Of a stretch of DNA of 64,000 nt, positions 49,950 to 59,268 are shown piece by piece. The notes beneath the pieces were generated by a model. The model ran no database searches. It was not told the origin of the DNA and worked only from the letters and a program-made list of their open reading frames with translations. The first letter of the stretch is position 1; every line of letters begins with the position of its first letter. The position numbers were made by a program, and so were the translations under genes. The stretch spans positions 2,272,001-2,336,000 of the forward strand of contig NC_012526.1 in NCBI RefSeq assembly GCF_000020685.1, given 5' to 3'. The stretch comes from Deinococcus deserti VCD115. GTDB taxonomy: Bacteria > Deinococcota > Deinococci > Deinococcales > Deinococcaceae.

Positions 49950-49995
49950 GGAAGCGGGGCGCAGACTGGCAAGAGTCACGCGCCCCGCTTCCTTT
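49950..49995 (+). terminator. Terminator after yebC
   Basis: GGAAGCGGGGCGC pairs with GCGCCCCGCTTCC over a 17-nt loop that holds a small GACT/AGTC pairing, followed by TTT. Confidence 0.75.
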
Positions 49996-50069
49996 GGGTG
50001 ACTTTCTAATACGTTCCCAGACGGTCCTTTCAACGACAGGCCCTGGCGCGCACGCCCGCGAACCTGAAC

Positions 50070-51569
50070 TTACAGCACCAGCGCCTGCGCCTGGCCACCC
50101 AGCCGGTCCCACAGAGTGAATGCGGCGCGCGCTCCGGGCCGGATGATGCCTTCATCGTCCCAGCCAGCAGCCAGCGCCGGTCCGCGGGTATGCGCCCACA
50201 ATACCTCCAGCTCGGTCATGGCTTCTGACGGGGCCAGGGCCTGCCCGTCATCTCCCACACGAGTAATCGCCGCCGCGAAGTTGGCCTGCGGCACCGGCGG
50301 AGCGACCGGCGCGTCACTGCCGAAAGCCAGGATCGCGCCTGCCTCCTGCAAGGAGCGGAAGGCGTAACTCCTGGCCTCCAGATGCGGCATCAGGGCCCGG
50401 ATCATGGGCGCGTCAGCCTGCAGGTGAATGGGTTGCACGCTGGCAGTGAGACCGCGGAAGCGCGCAATATCCTCCGTGCGCAGGTGCTGGGTGTGCTCGA
50501 TCCGCAGGCGGATTCCACGCGCCTGGGCAGAGGCACGCAAGTCGTCATACACGTTCAGGACCTCGGTATTGGCCCGGTCTCCAATGGCGTGTGTCACTGG
50601 TGTCAGGCCCAGGGCAATGGCTTCCAGGCCTCGTTCACGAATCAACTCTGGAGGGTCCAGTGGGATCCCTGTTCCAGAGCCGTCAGCAAAACCAGGGGCG
50701 TGGAGCCACGCCGTGCGGCTGCCCAGCGCACCGTCGGCAAAGAACTTCACCCCACCCCACTGGAAGAGCCCACCCGGGTTCATGGCCAGGCCCAGGCTAC
50801 GGGCCTGGTCGAGCCGCTCGTGGGGAAGGCAGGCCCATACCCGCAGCGGCAGTTCACCCCGCGCCGCCAGGGTCTGCAGTGCCCGCGGAGCTTCCGCGGC
50901 TTCAAAGCCCATGGTATGGGCACTGACATAGCCGCGTGCGGCCAGATCATCAGCCCCAGCCTTTGCGGCCGCCAGATACTCCGCCTCGCTGGGAGCGGGA
51001 AGAGCTCGTGCTACCAGTTCAATGGCCGTTTCGAGCAGGGTTCCAAGTGGCTGCACGACCCGTCCGCCCTCCGGATCCGGCGTGTGGTCACTGACCCCCG
51101 CAGCACGCAGCGCGGCTGAGTTGGCCCAGGCCATGTGCAGGTCCCGCGAGTACAGCAGCACCGGGTGGTGCGGGCTGACCTCGTCCAGCATGGCAGCGGT
51201 CGGGTATTCAGTCAGGCCCAGCTCGGCCATAAGGAAACCGCCTCCCCGAATCCAGCTGCCAGCCGGCAGAGCCGCGGTGCGGGCTGCCACGCGGGCAAGA
51301 ACCTCCTGCAGGCTCTGCACGCCGTGCAGAGACAGCTGCGAAAGCGAGAAGCCGTAGGACACAAGGTGAATGTGGGCGTCAGCGAGTCCCGGTGTCAGCA
51401 GCAGGTCGCGGTGATCCTGCACGGCTGCACGAGGGGCGAGGTCGCACATTTCCTCGCGTGAACCAGTGGCCAGGACACGTCCGGCACCAATCAGCACCGC
51501 CTGGACTTCAGGCCGGGCGTCATCAAGCGTCAGGGTACGGGCATGAACAATGGTCAACGGCTCACTCAT
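50070..51569 (-). CDS. YtcJ-like metal-dependent amidohydrolase
   Basis: A 499-residue member of the amidohydrolase superfamily (Amidohydro_3/YtcJ). Metal-site segments are visible: HIH in [36 protein letters not shown] and FGSDAPV. Substrate unknown; hydrolysis of N-acyl or cyclic amides is plausible. TACCCT lies 6 nt before the ATG, facing the leaderless box of the next gene 42 bp away. Confidence 0.85.
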   Translation of the reverse strand: MSEPLTIVHARTLTLDDARPEVQAVLIGAGRVLATGSREEMCDLAPRAAVQDHRDLLLTPGLADAHIHLVSYGFSLSQLSLHGVQSLQEVLARVAARTAALPAGSWIRGGGFLMAELGLTEYPTAAMLDEVSPHHPVLLYSRDLHMAWANSAALRAAGVSDHTPDPEGGRVVQPLGTLLETAIELVARALPAPSEAEYLAAAKAGADDLAARGYVSAHTMGFEAAEAPRALQTLAARGELPLRVWACLPHERLDQARSLGLAMNPGGLFQWGGVKFFADGALGSRTAWLHAPGFADGSGTGIPLDPPELIRERGLEAIALGLTPVTHAIGDRANTEVLNVYDDLRASAQARGIRLRIEHTQHLRTEDIARFRGLTASVQPIHLQADAPMIRALMPHLEARSYAFRSLQEAGAILAFGSDAPVAPPVPQANFAAAITRVGDDGQALAPSEAMTELEVLWAHTRGPALAAGWDDEGIIRPGARAAFTLWDRLGGQAQALVL

Positions 51570-51575
51570 TCCCTA

Positions 51576-51581
51576 AGGGTA
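51576..51581 (-). promoter_or_regulatory. Leaderless -10 box, amidohydrolase gene
   Basis: TACCCT on the minus strand, 6 nt before the ATG at 51569. Confidence 0.5.
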
Positions 51582-51622
51582 GAGCACCAGAAGACCTCAT
51601 CGGCTCCGGCCTCTGAGGCTGT

Positions 51623-51628
51623 TAGACT
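51623..51628 (+). promoter_or_regulatory. Leaderless -10 box, REC-BTAD regulator
   Basis: TAGACT ends 7 nt before the ATG at 51636. Confidence 0.5.
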
Positions 51629-51635
51629 CCGGAAT

Positions 51636-52670
51636 ATGCCGCGCATTCTCGTGGTGGATGACGATGCCGCCATTCTCAAACTCGTCAGCGTGATCCTCTC
51701 CCGCTCCGGGCATGAGGTCCGCACCAGCAGCCATCCCGTGGAAGCGCTTGACCTGCTCAAGGTCTTCACGCCTGACCTGATTATCAGCGACGTCGTCATG
51801 CCTTACATGACCGGCCTCGAATTTCTGGAGAAGGTCCGGGAAGACGAGAAACTTTCTGCCCTGCCGTTTATGTTGCTGTCCAGCCACGCAGAGCGGGGCG
51901 ACGTGCGGCGCGGCATGAACCTGGGTGCAGACGACTATCTGCCCAAACCTTTTACGCCGCAGGAACTGAATGTCGCCATTGATGCCCGTCTGCGCCGCGC
52001 CGGCCTCAATGTGCAGGGCGAAGACAGCATGCAGGCCAAAGGCCTGGGGACCGCACAGGTGGTCTGGAAGGGAACCCCGGTGGCCTGGGTCAGCCGTAAG
52101 GCCCTGGAGCTGTTTTTCTACCTGCTTGAACACAAGGAAGTTACCAGCTGGGAAGCCGCTGAGGCGCTCTGGCCCGAGAAGGATGAGGGCCGGGCCAGCA
52201 GCCTGTTTCACACCACTCTGCACCGTCTGCGTAAAAGCCTGAGCAACGAGGCTGTGGTCAGTGCCAACCGCCGCTACGCCCTGGCGCCGGACCTGAACCC
52301 CACCTACGACGTTCAGCGCTTCGAACTGCTGGCCCAGCAGGCCGAGCAGGGCAGCCTGGGCCTGGAAGAGATGCGGGAACTGGTCAGCCAGTACGGCCTG
52401 TTTCTGCCGGGTGCCGACAGCCCCTGGGTAGACGATGTGCGGTCCAGGCTGGAGCAGAAGCAGTTGAGCCTGCTGAGCCTGTGTGCCAAGGCGGCCACAG
52501 CTGCTGGCAAGGACCGTGATGCCGCACAGTTTCATCAGCGTGCCCTGGCCATTGATCCCATGAGCGAGGCCGACTGGCAGGGACTGGCCCGCGCCCTGGC
52601 AACCATTGGAGACCCCCGTGCACGCCTAGCTGCCCAGCGCGAGGCCTGGTGGGCTGTTGATCTGGACTGA
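51636..52670 (+). CDS. Response regulator with winged-helix and BTAD domains
   Basis: A 344-residue regulator. The receiver (1-125) has D8-D10, phospho-acceptor D52 and LPKPF. Residues about 140-205 form a SARP-type winged helix (KALELFFYLLEHKEVTSWEAAEALWP; SSLFHTTLHRLRKSL), followed by a tetratricopeptide-like BTAD to the C-terminus. The start at 51636 gives MPRILVVDDDAAILKL; the frame is open to 51543 but the -10 box excludes that. No kinase gene is adjacent. Confidence 0.88.
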   Translation: MPRILVVDDDAAILKLVSVILSRSGHEVRTSSHPVEALDLLKVFTPDLIISDVVMPYMTGLEFLEKVREDEKLSALPFMLLSSHAERGDVRRGMNLGADDYLPKPFTPQELNVAIDARLRRAGLNVQGEDSMQAKGLGTAQVVWKGTPVAWVSRKALELFFYLLEHKEVTSWEAAEALWPEKDEGRASSLFHTTLHRLRKSLSNEAVVSANRRYALAPDLNPTYDVQRFELLAQQAEQGSLGLEEMRELVSQYGLFLPGADSPWVDDVRSRLEQKQLSLLSLCAKAATAAGKDRDAAQFHQRALAIDPMSEADWQGLARALATIGDPRARLAAQREAWWAVDLD

Positions 52671-52692
52671 ACAGGAGTAAACGTTCGTGAAG

Positions 52693-52718
52693 GCCCAGGC
52701 ACTTTCCTGGGCTTTTTT
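52693..52718 (+). terminator. Terminator after the REC-BTAD regulator
   Basis: GCCCAGG and CCTGGGC around CACTTT, followed by six T. It marks the left edge of the AT-rich island. Confidence 0.9.
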
Positions 52719-52789
52719 GTGGTGGTCAAATCGTCGACCAGACTTCAGAAATGGCGCGTAGCATGCCTCCACAGTTCACGGAGGTTCCC

Positions 52790-54589
52790 ATGATTGCTTC
52801 CCCACAGACCACTGGGCCCAAACCAAAGTCCAAACCAAATCAGCCCATAAATGAGCCCTATAAGCCAACAGCGCCGAGAAAAGCCAATCAGCAGAAATGG
52901 CGAAAGGGTTTTCGGGGCAGAAAGAATGGTCTTGAATTCTTCCTGAATATTGAGCGCAAGTCAGACGGAAGCTTACACGCACGCTACTGGGTACATCCTG
53001 GTAGTTCTACGGGATGGCAGCTAACTGGCAACGTACATCAGGACAACACATTTATCCTGAGAGGCATAGAGAATAGTGCTTCATTTGAAGGCAGATTTAC
53101 AACCAATGCAGTATCCATTACTGCCAACTTCGCCAAGGGAGGCAAAAAGATTGGGGGCCTTCAACTCGCCCAGGCGCCGCTCCGCCTTCCAAGTAACGTT
53201 AAGCCAGTGCTCGATGGCCCAAAGCCAGAGAGCACGAGCAACCCAAGTGTGGACGCCGTCGTCTTGGCGGCTCAAGCCCTTGCCAAGAAATTGGGTAAAC
53301 CTTTTAACAGAACCCAGGCAAATCACCATGTATCTTTGATAATTTCTGCCTGCTCAACGGCAGGCATTACAGATATAAATCAAATGGCATATGTATTTGC
53401 GACAGCCGTATGGGAATCTTCAGGCTTTACTGCATATTACGAGAAATACATGCCTGGATGGACAGCAAAAGAATATTTTGAACAAGCCTATGGGCCAAAC
53501 CCTACACGTATTCTACCTAAGGACGCAAGACGCCTTACATTAGGTGTTAGTGCTACAAAAATTTTAGAAACACGCAAACGAAGAAATTTAGAGGAACTTG
53601 GTAACACCGAACCAGGGGATGGACACAGATTCAGAGGCCGAGGCTATGTCCACCTGACGGGAAGGGCAAACTACGCGCGAGCTCAGCAATATGCCGTTAT
53701 TCCGAGCGGCATTAAACGTAATGGAAAGGTTCCCAATTTATTGGAAAATCCAGATCTCGCCGCTTCAGATAGCGAAATCGCGGCAATTATATTGGCCAAA
53801 GGTATGGCTACCGGATCATTTACCGGGACATCGCTCAAAGAACACATCAACTCGCAAAAGACAGATTTTATCGGGGCTCGGAAAATCATCAACGACAGGG
53901 ATGAAGCTGCTCGGATAGCTACAGGAGCTGACACATTTGCGTCTGCCATAAGACGCGTCACATCAGACGACCAAGATGGTGATCCAACCCCAAATACAGC
54001 TTTGATGGAAATAACTGCAAATCAAGAACAGTTTATTTTGAAAATTCCTGTTGCTGGATATAGCTCAGACGAACTAAAAGAGATGCGCTCTGGCGTTGCA
54101 ATCGGTTCACTGAACGGTATAAATGCTTATTTCAATGGTCCAGATGAAGCCCAAACCTGGGGTGATAGTTACTCCAAGGATGGAACTATCTACTATGGAT
54201 TCAAATGGCAATGCGTGGAATTTGTCAGACGATACACAAGCATGAGCGGTGGGAAGTACATTTCCCACCGTGGCAACGCCTCTACGTTTTACAAGAGCTC
54301 GATCCCAGACGGTGGCCATACCTTCGATGCTTTCACCCAATATCGAAATACAGATCCTAAAACAGGTGCAAAAATAGGAAGCATTGGAAAACCAAAGCCT
54401 GGAGATATAATAGTTCTTTCTACAAATACATATGGACATGTAGCAGTTATTGCCGAAGTCGGTGACGAGCATATTTCAATTGCACAACAAAATGTCTTGA
54501 CAAACTTTAAAGAAGAAATCTCGCTTAAGAAGAACGGTAATCGATGGGTCGTGGGAGGAAAAGCACAATGCTGGCTAAGACATCAATAA
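52790..54589 (+). CDS. GH19 glycosidase plus CHAP peptidoglycan hydrolase
   Basis: A 599-residue multidomain protein, AT-rich compared with its neighbours. Residues 1-40 are a Pro/Lys-rich tail with no signal peptide. Residues about 45-130 form an unrecognised beta-rich domain (LEFFLNIERKSDGSLHARYW). Residues about 155-400 are a GH19 chitinase/lysozyme-type domain: catalytic Glu likely E209 in TAVWESSGF, and the diagnostic stretch GDGHRFRGRGYVHLTGRANY at 276-295. Residues about 430-599 are a CHAP amidase/peptidase domain with C475 in FKWQCVEFVRRY, H550 in TYGHVAVIAEV and the AQQN segment near 566. It could cut both glycan and peptide parts of peptidoglycan. I chose the ATG at 52790 for its GGAGG 6 nt upstream. 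Confidence 0.88.
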   Translation: MIASPQTTGPKPKSKPNQPINEPYKPTAPRKANQQKWRKGFRGRKNGLEFFLNIERKSDGSLHARYWVHPGSSTGWQLTGNVHQDNTFILRGIENSASFEGRFTTNAVSITANFAKGGKKIGGLQLAQAPLRLPSNVKPVLDGPKPESTSNPSVDAVVLAAQALAKKLGKPFNRTQANHHVSLIISACSTAGITDINQMAYVFATAVWESSGFTAYYEKYMPGWTAKEYFEQAYGPNPTRILPKDARRLTLGVSATKILETRKRRNLEELGNTEPGDGHRFRGRGYVHLTGRANYARAQQYAVIPSGIKRNGKVPNLLENPDLAASDSEIAAIILAKGMATGSFTGTSLKEHINSQKTDFIGARKIINDRDEAARIATGADTFASAIRRVTSDDQDGDPTPNTALMEITANQEQFILKIPVAGYSSDELKEMRSGVAIGSLNGINAYFNGPDEAQTWGDSYSKDGTIYYGFKWQCVEFVRRYTSMSGGKYISHRGNASTFYKSSIPDGGHTFDAFTQYRNTDPKTGAKIGSIGKPKPGDIIVLSTNTYGHVAVIAEVGDEHISIAQQNVLTNFKEEISLKKNGNRWVVGGKAQCWLRHQ

Positions 54590-55176
54590 GATACTTAAAT
54601 ATATACATATCGATCCTGTTTATTACAAGTTGCGCTGCCACTGCTGGTTCACCGATGATGGGCCGAGAACTCTCAAAAGCCTTCTTGGAGGGCGCATTCT
54701 GTAAAAAATATCGTTGTGAGATCAACGACTCTATCGAATCTTCCGATACTTTATCATTCAATATTACTGTGCCAGGAAACAAATATTCTGATGACCTTAG
54801 TTTGCACAACTCAGCAACTAATCTTGTATTCCGATTTTCAAATTCCACCAATCGCCTTATCTCAGCTTCTGCATTTTTTCGCACAGACTACGCTATAAAT
54901 CGATTGAGGCCTGAATATGCAGAACTCGCCAACGATTTTTATCTTATTATGACTGGAAGAAAAATGATGCAAGAGCATGAGTACTCCCATGGCGGAGTAA
55001 TTACTACATGTCTATCTTCGTTAGGCAAGTCTCAACGCTCCGGAAAGTCCATTACATATCAAGTACTTTTGAAAGGGGTTCTGCCTGATAGAACACCTTA
55101 TATAAGTACATGCCATCAATTACTAAATAAAGGTATTAAACAGGTCAACCGATGGATGGTAATTAGGATTCATTGA
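54568..55176 (+). CDS. Putative lipoprotein, candidate immunity protein
   Basis: A 202-residue protein overlapping the GH19-CHAP gene by 22 nt. GGAGG lies 9 nt before the ATG at 54568, inside the upstream gene. The N-terminus (LNIYISILFITSC) is a lipoprotein signal with the lipobox cysteine at C22; four more Cys follow, allowing disulfides outside the cell. No family is recognised. A coupled, surface-anchored small protein next to a peptidoglycan hydrolase suggests an inhibitor or immunity role, by analogy with periplasmic effector-immunity pairs; this is inference. Confidence 0.7.
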   Translation: MLAKTSIRYLNIYISILFITSCAATAGSPMMGRELSKAFLEGAFCKKYRCEINDSIESSDTLSFNITVPGNKYSDDLSLHNSATNLVFRFSNSTNRLISASAFFRTDYAINRLRPEYAELANDFYLIMTGRKMMQEHEYSHGGVITTCLSSLGKSQRSGKSITYQVLLKGVLPDRTPYISTCHQLLNKGIKQVNRWMVIRIH

Positions 55177-55406
55177 AGCATATGTAACCATCGTATATAT
55201 CACCATGTATAATATTCATACTCTTGAGATCAATTCCAATTTATTACAATAAAATTTTAATCTTTTCAACACTATTGCCACGAAGCCAAGTCTCTTAAGA
55301 TTTATCGGAGCCGAATAATAAAAGCTTAAAGTCTCGACTAATCGGGTGTAGGTGCGGCCAGTTGGACCCTAAGCCCGTGTACTGCTGCATCAATCGCGTC
55401 CGACGC
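55177..55406. other. AT-rich spacer at the right edge of the island
   Basis: Non-coding, very AT-rich up to about 55,340, then an abrupt return to high GC before alaS. No repeat matching the left edge and no tRNA or integrase is seen. Confidence 0.6.
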
Positions 55407-55412
55407 TAAACT
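55407..55412 (+). promoter_or_regulatory. Leaderless -10 box, alaS
   Basis: TAAACT ends 7 nt before the ATG at 55420; no -35 box seen. Confidence 0.5.
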
Positions 55413-55419
55413 GCTCACC

Positions 55420-58095
55420 ATGACTGCTCCGCTCACCACGTCCCAAATCCGCGAGAAGTTCCTTCAGTTCTTCGAATCCAAGGGGCATCTGCGCCTGCCT
55501 TCGCATTCCACCATTGCTCCGGACCCGACCACGCTGTTCACGGTGGCCGGAATGCAGCCGTTTAAGGATCAGTTCATGGGGGCGCCAGCGGTCTTTGATG
55601 GTGTGGCCAACAAGCGGGTCACCACGGCACAGAAATGTGTGCGCGTGCCGGACATCGAGAACGTGGGCCGGACCCGCCGGCACCTGACTCTGTTCGAAAT
55701 GATGGGCAACTTCTCGTTTGGTGACTATTTCAAACGGGACGCGATTCTGTGGGCCTGGGACTTTCTGACCGGCCCCGAGTGGATGGGCATGGACCCGGAC
55801 AAGATGTACGTCACCATTTACAAGGATGACGACGAAGCATTCGGATACTGGACGCAGGAAGTGGGCCTGGACGCCAGCCATATTCACCGCTTTGATGCCG
55901 ATGAAAACTTCTGGCCCGCCAACGCTCCGCTTGAAGGTCCCAACGGACCATGCGGGCCGTGCAGCGAAATCTACTATGACCGTGGTTCCAACTATGGAGA
56001 CGACACCTGGGCCGACTACGCGCAGACCCGTGAAAGCGCCCGCTTTCTGGAGGTCTGGAATCTGGTCTTTCCACAGTACGACCGTCAGGATCCGGCCGAG
56101 GATGGCACGCCTGTCCTGAAAGATCTTCCGTTCAAGAACATCGACACGGGCATGGGTCTGGAGCGGGTGGCCAGCGTCGTGCAGGATGTACCCGACTTCT
56201 ATAGCAATGACGTGTTCCGGCCTATCGTGGACAAGGTCGCCGAACTGTCCGGAAAGCCCTACGAAGGAGAGATCAGTGTGTCTCACCGCGTGGTGGCCGA
56301 GCACATGCGCAGCGTATGCATGATTCTGGCCGACGGCACAGCCCTGAGCAATACCGGCCGCGGCTACACCCTTCGTAAGATTCTGCGCCGCGCTTCCCGT
56401 CACGCTTACCTCCTCGGTATGCGTGAGCCCGCGCTGTATCAGATCGCGCCGGTGGTCGCTGCTGGTATGGGCGACGCTTACCCAGAGCTCCGAACTGAGC
56501 AGGGGCGGGTCGAAGCAGCCATCCGGGCTGAGGAGGAGCGTTTCCTGAAAACGCTGGAAGGCGGCATCCAGCGCCTGGGCAGTCTGCTCAGTGGTATGCC
56601 GCAGGGCGGCACCCTGAGCGGCGAGGAAGCCTTCGTTCTGTACGACACCTACGGCTTCCCACTGGACCTGACCAAAGAAATCGCTGAGGAGTACGGCATT
56701 TCAGTGGATGAGGCGCGGTATGCAGAGAGCCTGGAAAATGCCCAGAATATCGCCCGGGCAGGCAGCAAGTACGGGAAGTCCGAGCTGTTCGGCGGCAACC
56801 AGGAGGCGCTTGAGGGCCTGAGTGCCACCGAGTTTGTGGGCTTCGATCACCTGGAGGCCGAAGGTCAGGTTCTGGCGCTGGTGGGCGCTGGCGAGCGGCT
56901 GAGCCACCTGTCTGCTGGCAGTGAGGCCACTGTGGTGCTGTCCCGTACGCCGTTTTACGGTGAGGGCGGCGGCGAGGTTGGCGACACTGGCCGTCTGGAG
57001 TGGGAGGGCGGCGCCGGGATGGTACGTGACACCCGCAAGACACCGGCAGGGGTGTTCCTGCATGACGTTCTGGTGGAGCAGGGTGAACTGACAGAAGGCG
57101 TCACGGTCCGTGGTGTGGTGGGGCCTGAGCGGCAGGCCATCCAGCGTCACCACACCGCAACGCACCTGCTGCACGCGGCTCTGCGTGCCGTGCTGGGCTC
57201 TGGCGTCCGGCAGGCCGGCTCACTGGTGGCAGCCGACCGTCTGCGTTTCGACTTCTCGCACGGCGCAGCCCTGAGTGCTGAGGAACTGTCCCGGGTGGAG
57301 ACCCTGGTCAGCCGCTGGATCAGCGCGAACTTCCCGGTGACCTGGCAGGAAATGCCGATTGCCGAGGCAAAAGCTGCGGGTGCCACCGCCTTGTTCGGTG
57401 AGAAATACGGCGAGAAGGTCCGGGTCGTGTCGGTTGAGGGCGATGTCGAATACGGCGGCCAGCCGGTGAGCAGCAAGGAACTGTGCGGCGGGGCCCATGT
57501 ACGCCGGACGGGTGACATTGGCGCCTTTGTTCTGCTGAGCGACGAGAACGTGGCAGCTGGCGTGCGCCGCATTGAAGCTCTGGCCGGCGAAGCTGCCACG
57601 AGCTGGGTGCGCGAGCGCCTGAACGGAACAGCGCGGGTCGCCGCGCTGCTGAACACCTCGCCTGATGGCCTTGAGGCCCGCGTAACTGGGCTGCAGGCTC
57701 AGCTGAAGGCTGCCGAGAAGGAGGTGGCGGCGGTCAAACGTCAGCTGGCGCAGGCTCAGATGGGCAGCAGCAGTGGCGGCGGCGCACAGACCCGCGAACT
57801 GGGCGGCTTTCGGGTAGCGGCCCTGAAGCTCAGTGGTATTGAGGGCAATGAACTGCGCGGCGCCGCCGACAAACTGCTGGACCAGAGCGGAGCGGATCTG
57901 GTGGTGCTGGCCTCGGACAAGGGTCTGGTCGTGAAGGCCAGCAAGGACGCTGTAACGCGTGGCGCGCACGCCGGGCAGCTGGTCGGTAAGCTGGCGGCCG
58001 CCGGTGGAGGCAAGGGGGGCGGCCGGCCAGACATGGCTCAGGCTGGCATCACTGACCCGGTTGCTGCCCTGAACGCGCTGGATACGGCCTTCTAA
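55420..58095 (+). CDS. alaS: Alanyl-tRNA synthetase
   Basis: An 891-residue class II synthetase. The N-terminal catalytic core begins TTSQIREKFLQFFESKGHLRLPS, and GPNGPCGPCSEIYYD and GMGLERVASVVQ hold active-site motifs. The editing domain has the zinc ligands HHTATHLLH and CGGAHV. A coiled coil (about 750-780) and the C-terminal Ala domain complete the family length. It is high-GC, in contrast to the island just upstream. Confidence 0.97.
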   Translation: MTAPLTTSQIREKFLQFFESKGHLRLPSHSTIAPDPTTLFTVAGMQPFKDQFMGAPAVFDGVANKRVTTAQKCVRVPDIENVGRTRRHLTLFEMMGNFSFGDYFKRDAILWAWDFLTGPEWMGMDPDKMYVTIYKDDDEAFGYWTQEVGLDASHIHRFDADENFWPANAPLEGPNGPCGPCSEIYYDRGSNYGDDTWADYAQTRESARFLEVWNLVFPQYDRQDPAEDGTPVLKDLPFKNIDTGMGLERVASVVQDVPDFYSNDVFRPIVDKVAELSGKPYEGEISVSHRVVAEHMRSVCMILADGTALSNTGRGYTLRKILRRASRHAYLLGMREPALYQIAPVVAAGMGDAYPELRTEQGRVEAAIRAEEERFLKTLEGGIQRLGSLLSGMPQGGTLSGEEAFVLYDTYGFPLDLTKEIAEEYGISVDEARYAESLENAQNIARAGSKYGKSELFGGNQEALEGLSATEFVGFDHLEAEGQVLALVGAGERLSHLSAGSEATVVLSRTPFYGEGGGEVGDTGRLEWEGGAGMVRDTRKTPAGVFLHDVLVEQGELTEGVTVRGVVGPERQAIQRHHTATHLLHAALRAVLGSGVRQAGSLVAADRLRFDFSHGAALSAEELSRVETLVSRWISANFPVTWQEMPIAEAKAAGATALFGEKYGEKVRVVSVEGDVEYGGQPVSSKELCGGAHVRRTGDIGAFVLLSDENVAAGVRRIEALAGEAATSWVRERLNGTARVAALLNTSPDGLEARVTGLQAQLKAAEKEVAAVKRQLAQAQMGSSSGGGAQTRELGGFRVAALKLSGIEGNELRGAADKLLDQSGADLVVLASDKGLVVKASKDAVTRGAHAGQLVGKLAAAGGGKGGGRPDMAQAGITDPVAALNALDTAF

Positions 58096-58117
58096 GCTCG
58101 GCCGAGAGCGACGACCA

Positions 58118-58145
58118 GGGCTGGGGCGTGTGCCCCAGCCCTTTT
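58118..58145 (+). terminator. Terminator after alaS
   Basis: GGGCTGGGGC and GCCCCAGCCC around GTGT, followed by TTTT. Confidence 0.9.
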
Positions 58146-58170
58146 ACCTTATCCGCCGGGCTGCTCTCTG

Positions 58171-58778
58171 GCCTGGCGGTACAGCATCTACTGTCCTGCT
58201 GCCGACCACGCGCAAAGTAACGTCACGAGCAGCTCCAAGGCCAGGGCGAACCCGTGGAGTTTCTGCTGGACGCTCTGGAGTTGATCCTGCTAGTGATCGA
58301 CCATCTGCCGCGCTTCGCTCAGCCCTGACAGGGCTGAGCGGCGGGACAATGTTTCCTCCCAGGCGCGAGTCAGGATTACAGCGGTGCTCAGGACCTCCTC
58401 GCCCAGCACCGCCCCAGCCAGCCGCGTACCCTGCGCTGTCTACGCCGCATCAGCCAGCACCCGGACTGCCGCAACAGTCTGTGACCATCCCAGCAGAGCA
58501 GACGGGGCAAGAATGCGTGGGGTTATGGTCAGCTGAGCCTCCAGACGCTCAAGCTGAATGCCGGCATGTTCAAGGTTTTTCTGAGCTGAAGCCAGGATTA
58601 TCAATAGGCCCAGCCAGGTGTTCACGGTCACCACCGAGGGCCATACGCCTGTCAGGCCCAGGGCACGGGCAGCCCTCAGGTCTGAAGGCTGTGACTGTTT
58701 CAGGGCCTGAGAATACCGGGGATCAGGTTGGTCAAGCCGGGCGGTTCTCTCCCCTGCTGATGAACGGCCTCGTACCCC
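58171..58778 (-). pseudogene. Decayed membrane-protein gene with in-frame amber stops
   Basis: One minus-strand frame keeps coding character across two TAG codons (58439-58441 and 58291-58293). Upstream it reads RLDQPDPRYSQALKQSQPSD, then a membrane segment WLGLLIILASAQKNL and an amphipathic part ending VRVLADAA at the first TAG. It resumes with GTRLAGAVLGEEVLSTAVIL to the second TAG, then LQSVQQKLHGFALALELLVTLLCAW to a third TAG near 58187. No clear start codon remains. The family is not recognised. Confidence 0.5.
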
Positions 58779-58882
58779 TGCAACGGACCGGTCGGTGAAG
58801 AACCGAAGCGGCCGGCATGACTGCCTGGGCCTACCGGATCACATCCAGGCTGCACACCGCTCCGATCCTCAGCAGGCGTCAT

Positions 58883-59239
58883 TCACAGCCCCAACTCCTC
58901 ACGGGCAGAACGGGTCAGGCCCCGAATCACCAGGGCGTGGCTGCCTGTCAGCAGCTCATTGACCAGCGGATCGGGAACTGAGCCATCGAGGATCAGGGTG
59001 ACCCAGTGGCGTTTGTTCAGGTGATAACTGGGCTGGATGGCTGGATAGGCGGCGCGGAGTTCCTGGCCATACTCAGGCTGCACCTTCAGCGACACAGTCA
59101 GCGGATCACCGTGAATATCGGTCAGGGCGTACATCTTGCCACCCGCCTTGAACACCAGCGTGGATGCATCAAAGGGAAAGGTTTCCTGCGTCTGCGGCAG
59201 AACCGCGCACGCCGCTCGCAGCTCGGTGACTGATTGCAT
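58883..59239 (-). CDS. MmcQ/YjbR-family protein
   Basis: A 118-residue CyaY-like-fold protein of the YjbR/MmcQ family (often labelled DNA-binding). FPFDASTLVFKAGGKMYALTDI and the NKRHWVTLILDGSVPD segment are the family marks. TATCCT lies 6 nt before the ATG. Function unproven. Confidence 0.87.
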   Translation of the reverse strand: MQSVTELRAACAVLPQTQETFPFDASTLVFKAGGKMYALTDIHGDPLTVSLKVQPEYGQELRAAYPAIQPSYHLNKRHWVTLILDGSVPDPLVNELLTGSHALVIRGLTRSAREELGL

Positions 59240-59245
59240 GGGGTC

Positions 59246-59251
59246 AGGATA
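59246..59251 (-). promoter_or_regulatory. Leaderless -10 box, MmcQ-like gene
   Basis: TATCCT on the minus strand ends 6 nt before the ATG at 59239. Confidence 0.5.
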
Positions 59252-59268
59252 GACGCCAGCCCCAGAGC

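Noticed and set aside
52719..55406. Prophage or integrative element carrying the GH19-CHAP gene
   Set aside because: No integrase, capsid, tail, holin gene, flanking direct repeat or tRNA target is present; only two genes lie in the AT-rich stretch.
55390..56403. 337-codon minus-strand frame over the start of alaS
   Set aside because: Antisense to a clear synthetase gene; no ribosome site and no family match.
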